Of a stretch of 64,000 nucleotides of DNA, positions 35,246 to 42,764 are shown in pieces. The notes under the pieces are model-generated. The model was not told the DNA's origin, did no database searches, and saw only the letters and a list, made by a program, of their open reading frames with translations. Within the stretch, counting starts at the first letter, position 1, and the number at the start of each line of letters is the position of its first letter. The position numbers were made by a program, and so were the translations under genes. This DNA is from Gammaproteobacteria bacterium (GTDB lineage Bacteria > Pseudomonadota > Gammaproteobacteria > Pseudomonadales > Pseudohongiellaceae). The stretch covers positions 1 through 64,000 of the forward strand of contig JAURIJ010000002.1 in assembly GCA_030832825.1 (NCBI GenBank), given 5' to 3'.

Positions 35246-36454
35246 TCAAAACTCCACAGCGTTCATGCTGAACACTGCGGAAAGCATGGTAATCGTGATG
35301 CCGCCCACGGCGATGCCGAGGAACAGGATCAGAGCCGGCTGCAGCGCGGCCACCAGACTGGACATCTGGTTCTTCACATACATGTCGAAGGTCGCCGCCG
35401 TCTTCAGCAGGATGCTGCCGGTGCGCCCCGACTCCTCGCCCACCGTGATCAGCTGATGCAGCAGGGTGGGGAAGCGATTGGTCTTCTCCAGCGACAGGCC
35501 GAGCCCGGCGCCGCCACGCACATCGTCTTCCACCTGCCGCAGGTGGCGTGTCAGCTCGGCATTGCCGACCACTTCCCGTGCCACGCGCAGGGCGCGGATC
35601 AGCGGGATGCCGGCCTCCAGCAGCGCCCCCAGGGTGCGGGCGAAGACGGCACAGTCCTTGTACAGCAGCAGCGAGCCTAGCAGCGGCACCCGCAGCAGGA
35701 AGGCGTGCTTCTGCAGCCGGCGCTGTGGGTCCCGGTCCAGCCACTTCCACCAGAAGCCGATGCCGGCCACGGCCAGGATGAACAGATAGCCATAGCGCGC
35801 GAGGCCCTCACTGAGCGCCAGCAAGAAGGCCGCCGAGGCGGGGATTTCCGTGCCCGCATCCTCGAACATGATGGCGAACTGCGGCACCACGAACACCAGC
35901 AGCAGGAACACGGAGATCACGCCGGTCACCAGCAGCACGATGGGGTAGATCATGGCCGACACGATGGCCGAGCGATTGCGCCCGCTGGTCTCCAGGAAGT
36001 CCACCAGGTCCGGCAGCAGCTGATGCAGGATGCCCCCTTCCTCGCCGGCACGCACGATGTTGATGTACATGCGCGAGAACACGTCAGGTCGCGCCTCCAT
36101 GGCCTCGGCCAGGCTGCGGCCTTCCTTCACGTCGCGTCGCAGCTGCATCACGAGCTGGCGCATGGCGCTGGTCTCCGTGATGCCCTCGAGCAGGCGCAGA
36201 GCCTTGTCCAGCGGCACGCGGGCCTCGACCAGCGTGCACAGGCCGGTGGTGAAATCCAGCAGGTGCGCGTTCTTCACGCGGCGGCCGCGACTCGGCGTGC
36301 CATCGTCCTGCTCCGACGGGGTGATCTTCACCGGAATCAGTTTCTTGCCCTGCAGAATCTTCAGCGCCTCGCGCTCGGACTCGGCATTGATCTGCCCGGA
36401 CTGCACATTGCCCTGGGCATCGTAGGCTTGATAGCGGAAGCAACCGGCACTCAT
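35246..36454 (-). CDS. gspF: type II secretion inner-membrane platform GspF
   Basis: GspF is the polytopic platform protein that couples the ATPase to the pseudopilus. The 402-residue product has the duplicated GspF domains (RVPLDKALRLLEGITETSAM and GIPLIRALRVAREVVGNAEL) and the Gly-rich end LQPALILFLGIAVGGITITM. It overlaps the gspE stop by an ATGA. Confidence 0.94.
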   Translation of the reverse strand: MSAGCFRYQAYDAQGNVQSGQINAESEREALKILQGKKLIPVKITPSEQDDGTPSRGRRVKNAHLLDFTTGLCTLVEARVPLDKALRLLEGITETSAMRQLVMQLRRDVKEGRSLAEAMEARPDVFSRMYINIVRAGEEGGILHQLLPDLVDFLETSGRNRSAIVSAMIYPIVLLVTGVISVFLLLVFVVPQFAIMFEDAGTEIPASAAFLLALSEGLARYGYLFILAVAGIGFWWKWLDRDPQRRLQKHAFLLRVPLLGSLLLYKDCAVFARTLGALLEAGIPLIRALRVAREVVGNAELTRHLRQVEDDVRGGAGLGLSLEKTNRFPTLLHQLITVGEESGRTGSILLKTAATFDMYVKNQMSSLVAALQPALILFLGIAVGGITITMLSAVFSMNAVEF

Positions 36455-37905
36455 AGCGCGCGCGTGACCCTCACGACTTCCTCGGGCGTGGTCAGCCCGG
36501 CGGCCAGTTTCTCCAGGGCATCCTGGCGCAGGGTCTTCATGCCCTCGCGGATGGCCTGCTCACGGATGACATTGGCATCGGCGCCACTGGCAATGTGGTG
36601 GCGAATGGCGTCGGACATCACCAGCAGTTCGTACAGGCCGATGCGGCCGCGATAACCGGTGCCGCCGCAGCGCTCGCAGCCCGTGCCGCGGTGCAGCGTC
36701 GGGTAGTCCTCGGCCTTGATCTGCAGCACATTGGCCTCGTCGAGGCTGATGGGCTGTGCCACCTTGCAGTCGGTGCAGACGCGCCGCACCAGGCGCTGGG
36801 CCTGGATCGCCAGCAGGCTGGAGCTGATCAGATAGCCTTCCACGCCCATGTCCTGCAGACGCGTCACGGCGCCGGCCGCGTCATTGGTGTGCAGGGTGGA
36901 GAACACGAGGTGGCCGGTGAGGGCGGATTCGATGGCGATCTCGGCCGTCTCGTGATCGCGTATCTCGCCCACCATCAACACGTCCGGGTCCTGCCGCACG
37001 ATGGAGCGCAAGCCGGCGGCGAAGCTCAGGCCGATGCTGGCATTGGCCTGGATCTGGGTGATGCCCTCCAGCTGGTACTCCACCGGGTCTTCCACCGTGA
37101 TGATCTTCTGCTTCTCGCTGTTGATCTTCTCCAGAGTGGCATAGAGCGTGGTGGTCTTGCCGCTGCCCGTGGGGCCGGTGATCAGGATCATGCCGTGGGG
37201 CTGGGTGATCAGCTGCTGGTAAGTGCCGAGAATGGCCTCGGGCATGCCCAGCTGCTGCAGGCTCACGGCGGTGTCGCTGCGGTCGAGGATACGCAGCACC
37301 ACGGACTCGCCGTGCACGCCGGGCAGGGTGGAGACGCGCATGTCCAGCTGCTTGTTGCCGATGCGTGAGTCGATGCGGCCGTCCTGGGGCAGACGCTTCT
37401 CGCCGATGTCGAGCCTGGCCATCAGCTTCAGGCGCGAGGCCACGGCGGTGTGGATCTTGATGGGCAGGCGCTCGATGCGAGTCATGATGCCGTCCACGCG
37501 GCAGCGCACATCGAGGTGGTCTTCGTTGGGCTCAAAATGGATGTCGCTGGCGTTCAGGTCCAGTGCCCGGGCGAACAGGTGATTCACCAGGCGGATGATC
37601 GGCGCCTCGGACGCCATGTCCTTGAGGTCCTCGTCGTCCTCGAAGCCGGAGACGAACACCTCCGCGCCCTGATCGATCTGCGGCGAGAGCTCCGCCCGCC
37701 AGTGCTTCATCAGTCGCGACACCTCATCACCCTGGCCCCGGCGGAAGCGCACGCCGGCACCCACGATGAAGCGGATGCGGGCTCGCAGCTCGATGTCGGG
37801 CAGGGCATTGCAGACGAGCAGGCCGGAGCTGGCATAGTCATGCGCCGGCGCGATGCCTTCGGGTTCGAGCAGCTGACTGAAGAGGGGAAGCGTCAAGGGG
37901 CTCAT
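36451..37905 (-). CDS. gspE: type II secretion ATPase GspE
   Basis: GspE powers pseudopilus assembly. The 484-residue product has Walker A LITGPTGSGKTTTLYATLEK, the Asp box TVEDPVEYQLEGITQIQANA, Walker B-like DPDVLMVGEIRDHETAEIAI, and a four-cysteine zinc motif (CTDC and CERC). ATG 37905 has GGAG eight bases upstream; GTG 37914 and ATG 37911 overlap the gspM stop. It has no long N-terminal extension. Confidence 0.95.
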   Translation of the reverse strand: MSPLTLPLFSQLLEPEGIAPAHDYASSGLLVCNALPDIELRARIRFIVGAGVRFRRGQGDEVSRLMKHWRAELSPQIDQGAEVFVSGFEDDEDLKDMASEAPIIRLVNHLFARALDLNASDIHFEPNEDHLDVRCRVDGIMTRIERLPIKIHTAVASRLKLMARLDIGEKRLPQDGRIDSRIGNKQLDMRVSTLPGVHGESVVLRILDRSDTAVSLQQLGMPEAILGTYQQLITQPHGMILITGPTGSGKTTTLYATLEKINSEKQKIITVEDPVEYQLEGITQIQANASIGLSFAAGLRSIVRQDPDVLMVGEIRDHETAEIAIESALTGHLVFSTLHTNDAAGAVTRLQDMGVEGYLISSSLLAIQAQRLVRRVCTDCKVAQPISLDEANVLQIKAEDYPTLHRGTGCERCGGTGYRGRIGLYELLVMSDAIRHHIASGADANVIREQAIREGMKTLRQDALEKLAAGLTTPEEVVRVTRAL

Positions 37906-37910
37906 GGGCA

Positions 37911-38468
37911 TCACTCCGCCGAACCGGCGCGTGGGCTCTGGGACTGGCTGAAGCCCACCACGGTCAGAGTGCCGGCGTACTGATTGCGATTGCGGCGGAT
38001 GCTGAAGCTGCTCACACCGAGCGAGGGAGTGGCGGTGTCAAGCGAGCGCAGCAGCTGCAGCAGGTTCTGCTGGTTGTCGGTGATGAGAGACAACTCCTGC
38101 TGCACCAGCAGCCAGCCGTCGGTTTGCATCGACTCCGCCAGCTTTGTCGAGGTGATGGAGATGCCGTGCTGAGCGGCCAGGTCACGCACCAGCCGTTGGA
38201 TGCTGGCGCTGATCAGCGGAATGGCGGTTTCCTGGAACAGCATGGCCTCCAGCGCCTGACCGCGTGCCTCAACGCCGGCGCGACGCTCGGCCCAGTCGGC
38301 CGCGCTGTCCTGCAGGCGTTGTTCCCGTGCGATCTCGTTCTGCAATTGCTCGAGGCGCGCGGCACCATCGGCCTGCCAGGCGCGAGCCGCCGGCAGGCCC
38401 TGGGTGAAGGCGAAGACGACGCCTGTCAGCAGGGCCAGCGCCAGGATGTTCTTTTCTCGCTTGGTCAT
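37911..38468 (-). CDS. gspM: GspM-like T2SS membrane protein
   Basis: The 185-residue product has one N-terminal membrane helix (LALALLTGVVFAFTQGLPAA), a coiled-coil linker and a small alpha/beta domain with FSIRRNRNQYAGTLTVVGF, the layout of GspM/PilO. Sequence identity to GspM is low, as is usual for this subunit; the assignment leans on position between gspL and gspE. Confidence 0.75.
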   Translation of the reverse strand: MTKREKNILALALLTGVVFAFTQGLPAARAWQADGAARLEQLQNEIAREQRLQDSAADWAERRAGVEARGQALEAMLFQETAIPLISASIQRLVRDLAAQHGISITSTKLAESMQTDGWLLVQQELSLITDNQQNLLQLLRSLDTATPSLGVSSFSIRRNRNQYAGTLTVVGFSQSQSPRAGSAE

Positions 38469-38502
38469 GGTTCGACAGTCCAGTGCCTGGGACGGGCCGC
38501 GC

Positions 38503-39813
38503 TCAGCGCCGCGCGTCCGGGAAATAGCGTTCGTGATACTGCGCGAAATCGACGGTGCTCAGACGCATCTCGATGTAGTAGCGGTTGTTGCTCGTGGCCC
38601 GGGCGAAGTCGACGCCGGTGAACATCGCGTCCTGCTCAAGGCGTTGCAACAGACTCTGCGGGTCTTCACTTTCCCCCTCGATCTGCAGTTCGCCTTCCAC
38701 CAGCTCCAGCGAGGTCAGCACACTGGGGCTCAGCACACTCTGCAGCTGCAGCAGCACCTGCGCGACATCCTGCCGCGGAAAATCATTCAGCACGCTCCAG
38801 CGCTGCTCGAAATCGCGCACCACGGCCTGATCGGCGCGGGCTTCCACCGAGAAGGTCTGCTGTTCGGCCAGCGTGGCTTCCAGCCGCGCAATCTGGAGGG
38901 TCTGCCACAGGAAGGGAGAGACCAGCAGCAGCGCCGCCACCACCGCCGCCAGCGCGGCCTGGCGCAGGCCACGGGCCTTGCGCTGCAGCCGATACACGGC
39001 CTGGGCGCCGTCGGGAATGAAGCAGTGGAGGCTGTCCCAGTACTGCGGCAAGCCACGCTGTGTCCAGTCGTTCGCACCGTGCAGACGCAGCTGACGCGCA
39101 CCGCTGCCCTGGGCGAGGGCACAGGCGTCCTGCCACTGGCTGCGCAGCTCCGGGTCGTCCAGGTCGGCGCGCTCCACCTGCAGCCAGGAATGCAGCACGC
39201 CCTTGCGATAGACCAGCTGGGTCACGCTGTCGCTGTCGGCATCCTCCACGGCCAGCGTGTCCTGGGTGAACGGGGTGTCGAACGCGGCCAGCGGGCGGGC
39301 GAGCACGGCGTCCAGCAGCAGCCCCTGCTGGGCGAAGGCGTCGAACAGAGTGTTCAGCCAGGCTTCGTCGGCCCACAGCGCGATGTCCGGCTGGTCCGCC
39401 TCGCGGGCGGCCGGGTTGATGGCCAGCGCCAGGCTGCCTTCGTAGGCCGGCAACAGCACGCTGGCCTGCAGCTGCAAGGCGGCATGCAGGTTCTCGCGGG
39501 CAACGCCTGGCAGCTTGACCGCGGTGGCGATGAAGCGGGAGGCCGGCATCAGCAGCAACACGCTGCGCGCCACCTGCCCCGGGGGTAGCAGCTCGCGCGC
39601 AGCGGCGGCGATCTGCTCGGCCGGGTTCTCCTGCCCCAGGCTGCGCCAGGCGCCAATGGCCAGGTCATGCAGACGATCCTCATGCACCATCAGCACGGCA
39701 TTGACCTGGCGGCGCAGCCGGGCACGCGCCCCGTCGCGACGGCGCAGATCAGCCGGCAACAAGGCGACGAGACGATCCCGCCAGCGGGCGGCTTGATTGG
39801 TCAGGGCTGTCAT
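38503..39813 (-). CDS. gspL: GspL-like T2SS assembly protein
   Basis: GspL is a bitopic protein whose cytoplasmic actin-like domain binds GspE and whose periplasmic domain pairs with GspM. The 436-residue product has an N-terminal domain of about 275 residues with FIATAVKLPGVARENLHAAL, one membrane segment (LAAVVAALLLVSPFLWQTLQ), and a PilN/GspL-type periplasmic domain ending YHERYFPDARR. It is the first gene of the operon; gspC is not next to it. A GspL/PilM-PilN-like relationship makes the exact subtype less certain. Confidence 0.78.
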   Translation of the reverse strand: MTALTNQAARWRDRLVALLPADLRRRDGARARLRRQVNAVLMVHEDRLHDLAIGAWRSLGQENPAEQIAAAARELLPPGQVARSVLLLMPASRFIATAVKLPGVARENLHAALQLQASVLLPAYEGSLALAINPAAREADQPDIALWADEAWLNTLFDAFAQQGLLLDAVLARPLAAFDTPFTQDTLAVEDADSDSVTQLVYRKGVLHSWLQVERADLDDPELRSQWQDACALAQGSGARQLRLHGANDWTQRGLPQYWDSLHCFIPDGAQAVYRLQRKARGLRQAALAAVVAALLLVSPFLWQTLQIARLEATLAEQQTFSVEARADQAVVRDFEQRWSVLNDFPRQDVAQVLLQLQSVLSPSVLTSLELVEGELQIEGESEDPQSLLQRLEQDAMFTGVDFARATSNNRYYIEMRLSTVDFAQYHERYFPDARR

Positions 39814-39902
39814 GGGGCGAGGCGCAATTCCGCTTAAAGTGGCTGAAACGCGTCCTTAGGACTCCGGTTGGCGTCAAATAGTTTTAGCACGCAGACAAAG
39901 AC

Positions 39903-40400
39903 TCAGACGGGACTGGCGGCGGCGGGGGGCAATTCGGCCACACAGACGCGATTGCGGCCGCCCTGCTTGGCACGGTACAGCGCCTTGTCGGCCCGCTCGA
40001 ACGCTGTCTCGGGAAGCTCCTGCGGTCCGAATTCGGTGAGCCCGAAGGACATGGTGATTTGCACCTGCTTTTCCTTGAAGTGGAAGGGGCACTTCTCGAT
40101 CTTCTGACGCACGGTGTTCATGAGCGCTTCCGCATCGGCCAGGTGGATGCCGTTGAGCAGCAGCACGAACTCCTCGCCGCCATAGCGGGCCACGAAGTCT
40201 GTCTGGCGCACGCGAGCACTGATTACCTTTAGGCTGCGGAGCACCTTGTCGACGGCAACACTGGCTACTACAAGTCCGCGGCGGAGCAAAGGAATGCTGT
40301 TGATGAAGGATTTTTCGAGGTGGTCGTGGGCTCCAAGGGCGTCGAGAAACTTCTTCTTCCAACGCGAAGCCTCGATGTTGTCAGCGTCCCTTTGGCTCAT
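39903..40400 (-). pseudogene. internally deleted diguanylate cyclase (DgcH-type remnant)
   Basis: The 165-residue reading frame begins like DgcH-type cyclases (SRWKKKFLDALGAHDHLEKS, then LLRRGLVVASVA) and jumps at about 40250 to the second half of a GGDEF domain: DKVLRSL, RQTDFVARYGGEEFVLLLNG, ISMSFGL-like and FERADKALYRAKQGGRNRV. The N-terminal sensory/linker region and the first part of GGDEF, including the metal-binding DxD and the FKxINDxYGH motif, are gone. It stays in frame but cannot bind metal and GTP normally. The active-site GGEEF is retained. Neighbour dsbA-cc4-engB-polA matches the Pseudomonas gene order. Confidence 0.75.
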
Positions 40401-40449
40401 TTAGACGACCCGTGTGCAGAAAACTTTCAGAATTCGACGGCCCTGTCTG

Positions 40450-40476
40450 CCCGCGCGGCCGGATCGACCGCGCGGG
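40450..40476. terminator. hairpin after dsbA
   Basis: CCCGCGCGG (40450-40458) and CCGCGCGGG (40468-40476) form a perfect nine-base stem with a nine-base loop, 34 bases beyond the dsbA stop. There is no T-run, so it may be a Rho-independent terminator of low efficiency. Confidence 0.45.
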
Positions 40477-40509
40477 ACGTGAGGAAAGTCTGCGACGTGA
40501 CGGCGGAAA

Positions 40510-41151
40510 TCAGCTGGAGCTTCTTTCCAGATTCACCAGGTAGTCGACGACCTGCAGCATTTCCTGCTGCGTGGGCACGGCTTCACCGGTGGAAATCAGG
40601 TACTTGCCATTCACGATCATGTTCGGCGTGCTGCGCACCTGGTACTCACGCATCTTCGCTTCCGCCTGATTGACCTTGGTGCGCACGGCGAAGGAGTTGA
40701 ACGCGGTGCTGAACTCCTCGGCAGTGACGCCGTGCTGCGTGAACAGGGCAGACAGCTGCTGCTCGTTCTGCAGGCGATTGCCCTGCACATTGATCGCCTC
40801 GAACATCGGGGCATGCAGCTCTTTCACCTTGCCCAGCGCTTCGGCCGTGAAGTAGGCCTGGGCATGGATCTTCATCAGATCATTCCACATGCCGGGGAAG
40901 CGCACGAAGTCCACATCCGCCGGGATGCTGGCTTCCCAGTTCTCGATCAGCGGCTCGAAGCGGAAGCAGTGGCTGCAACCGTACCAAAACACTTCGACCA
41001 CCTCGATCTTGGCCGGGTCGGCCGTGCGCACCGCAGCGGGCAGGGTGACGTAGTGCGTGCCGTCAACATAGCGAGCCGGCTGTGCGAATGCGGAAAAGGC
41101 CAGCGGGGCCAGAACGAGAACGGCAAGTATCTGCTTGATGAGTTTTTGCAT
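40510..41151 (-). CDS. dsbA: DsbA-type periplasmic thiol oxidase with CSHC site
   Basis: DsbA inserts disulfides into exported proteins and is re-oxidised by DsbB. The 213-residue product has a signal peptide, thioredoxin fold, the active site FWYGCSHCFRFEP and a cis-Pro region RSTPNMIVNGKY. The dipeptide is Ser-His instead of Pro-His in CPHC; this should lower redox potential and reactivity. Type II secretion substrates and outer-membrane proteins are likely clients. It lies beside cytochrome c4, as in Pseudomonas. Confidence 0.92.
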   Translation of the reverse strand: MQKLIKQILAVLVLAPLAFSAFAQPARYVDGTHYVTLPAAVRTADPAKIEVVEVFWYGCSHCFRFEPLIENWEASIPADVDFVRFPGMWNDLMKIHAQAYFTAEALGKVKELHAPMFEAINVQGNRLQNEQQLSALFTQHGVTAEEFSTAFNSFAVRTKVNQAEAKMREYQVRSTPNMIVNGKYLISTGEAVPTQQEMLQVVDYLVNLERSSS

Positions 41152-41225
41152 AGCGTTTGCTCCCTCTACCAGAAGTAGGTTCAGTTCAATCCAGCTGACT
41201 TCCCAAGACCGCGATCAGCCTGTTC

Positions 41226-41852
41226 TCAGTTCAGACCGGACAAGTAGCTCGCCAGAGCCTCGATCTCGCGATCGGTGAGGCGCTCGGAGACGATACGCAT
41301 TGGCATGGAGTTGCCGTCGTTGGCGCGCGCGCCGGAACGGAATGCCTTCAGTTGATTTGCCGTGTAGGTGGCATGCTGACCGCCCAGTGCCGGGAAACCG
41401 GCCTGGTCGTTGCCCTGACCAGTCGGGGAGTGGCAGGCCGTGCAGGCAGCCACGTTCAGGCTGTCGATGCCGGAACGGTAGATGCTTTCACCCAGCTCGA
41501 CCAGCTCGGGGTTGGCACCTTCCAGTGTCTTTTCCTGAGAGGCGTAATAGGCGGCGATATCCAGAATGTCCTGGTCGCTGGAATTGTTGAGCAGGCCGGT
41601 CATCAGGGGAACCGTGCGGGCACCGCTCTTGATGTCGTGCATTTGCTTGGCGAGGTAGCGAACATTCTGGCCCGCCAGTTTCGGGTTCTCGCCAATCGTG
41701 CTGTTGCCGGTGGCACCGTGGCAGGCGCCACAAACCACGGCCTTGCTTTCGCCTGCGGCTGCATTGCCTTGCGCCTGGGTCAAGCCGGCGGCAGAGGCCA
41801 GTACGAGCGTGGAGACAAGAATCACTGCTTTCTTGGTGAATAGATTTTTCAT
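41226..41852 (-). CDS. diheme cytochrome c4
   Basis: The 208-residue product has a signal peptide ending TQAQG and two c-heme motifs, CGACH and CTACH, in repeated half-domains with later Met ligands (SMPMRIV). Cytochrome c4 carries electrons in the periplasm, often to cytochrome oxidases such as the caa3 oxidase encoded at 52525-56826. A TATAAT box lies at 41988-41993 on this strand. Confidence 0.93.
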   Translation of the reverse strand: MKNLFTKKAVILVSTLVLASAAGLTQAQGNAAAGESKAVVCGACHGATGNSTIGENPKLAGQNVRYLAKQMHDIKSGARTVPLMTGLLNNSSDQDILDIAAYYASQEKTLEGANPELVELGESIYRSGIDSLNVAACTACHSPTGQGNDQAGFPALGGQHATYTANQLKAFRSGARANDGNSMPMRIVSERLTDREIEALASYLSGLN

Positions 41853-41987
41853 GGATAGTCCAAATTCCCAGTGTTTTCGGAAGTGCTTGAATTCGAATCG
41901 TCAGCGGTGGCTGAGGCAGCTGCAAGACCCGCCAGCGGGCATGCGTACCGGCTCCAGGAGCAATTTTCCACAAGCGGACGGGCGCGG

Positions 41988-41993
41988 ATTATA
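41988..41993 (-). promoter_or_regulatory. candidate -10 box for cytochrome c4
   Basis: A perfect TATAAT on the minus strand lies about 136 bases upstream of the cytochrome c4 ATG, with only a poor -35 (TAGAGT). The 257-base region between cytochrome c4 and engB holds no other gene. Confidence 0.35.
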
Positions 41994-42109
41994 ACGCAAG
42001 ACTTTGCATTACTCTATGAATGAATCAGCCCTCTGCAGCGCCTCGCCAGGACCCTGCGACGGGTCGGCGAGCTTGCGTAGACGGGAGGCTTGCTGTATCT
42101 AATGCGCCC

Positions 42110-42730
42110 ATGAATTACAAAACAGCCCGTTTCACCACCAGTGCCGTCGGCCTGGACGACTGTCCTGCCGACAGCCTGCGCGAAGTCGCCTTCGCTGGCC
42201 GCTCCAACGCCGGCAAGTCCAGCGCCATCAATGCGCTCACCAATCAGAACCGCCTTGCCCGCACCAGCAAGACCCCCGGCCGCACCCAGCTGATCAATTT
42301 CTTCGAGCTTGGCGAACACCGCTACCTGGTCGATCTGCCTGGCTACGGCTATGCCCAGGTGCCGCTCAGCGTGAAAGGTCAGTGGGAGGAACACCTGAAC
42401 CTCTATCTGAACCAGCGCGAGGCACTGGCCGGCCTGGTGCTGCTGACCGATGTCAGGCACGCCTTCAAGGACTTCGACATGATGATGATCGACTGGTCGC
42501 ACCAGTCCAACATGCCGGTGCATGTCCTGCTGACCAAGGCGGACAAGCTGACGCGGGGGGCTGCGCAGAATGCACTGCTCGGGGCGCGCCGTCAGCTCGC
42601 GCAATACCCCAACGCCAGCCTCCAGTTGTTTTCCTCCATGACTCGCTTCGGGCTTCCAGAGCTGGAAGCAACGCTGGATCGCTGGATGGCGCTGCCCACC
42701 GAGAGTGGCGAAGCACCGTCAGCGCCCTGA
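42110..42730 (+). CDS. engB: ribosome biogenesis GTPase EngB (YihA/YsxC)
   Basis: EngB is an essential GTPase in 50S assembly. The 206-residue product has G1 [10 protein letters not shown]2 [10 protein letters not shown]3 [12 protein letters not shown]4 LTKADKL and the SS-region [12 protein letters not shown] 42110 begins the family-typical [17 protein letters not shown]; an upstream in-frame ATG at 42020 adds a low-complexity extension and is less likely. It is convergent with polA. Confidence 0.95.
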   Translation: MNYKTARFTTSAVGLDDCPADSLREVAFAGRSNAGKSSAINALTNQNRLARTSKTPGRTQLINFFELGEHRYLVDLPGYGYAQVPLSVKGQWEEHLNLYLNQREALAGLVLLTDVRHAFKDFDMMMIDWSHQSNMPVHVLLTKADKLTRGAAQNALLGARRQLAQYPNASLQLFSSMTRFGLPELEATLDRWMALPTESGEAPSAP

Positions 42731-42741
42731 GTCCTGAGTAC

Positions 42742-42764
42742 CGAGGCGCCCTCAGTGCGCCTCG
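42742..42764. terminator. hairpin between engB and polA
   Basis: CGAGGCGC (42742-42749) pairs perfectly with GCGCCTCG (42757-42764) over a seven-base loop that contains the polA stop. It may serve as a bidirectional terminator; neither side has a T-run. Confidence 0.45.
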
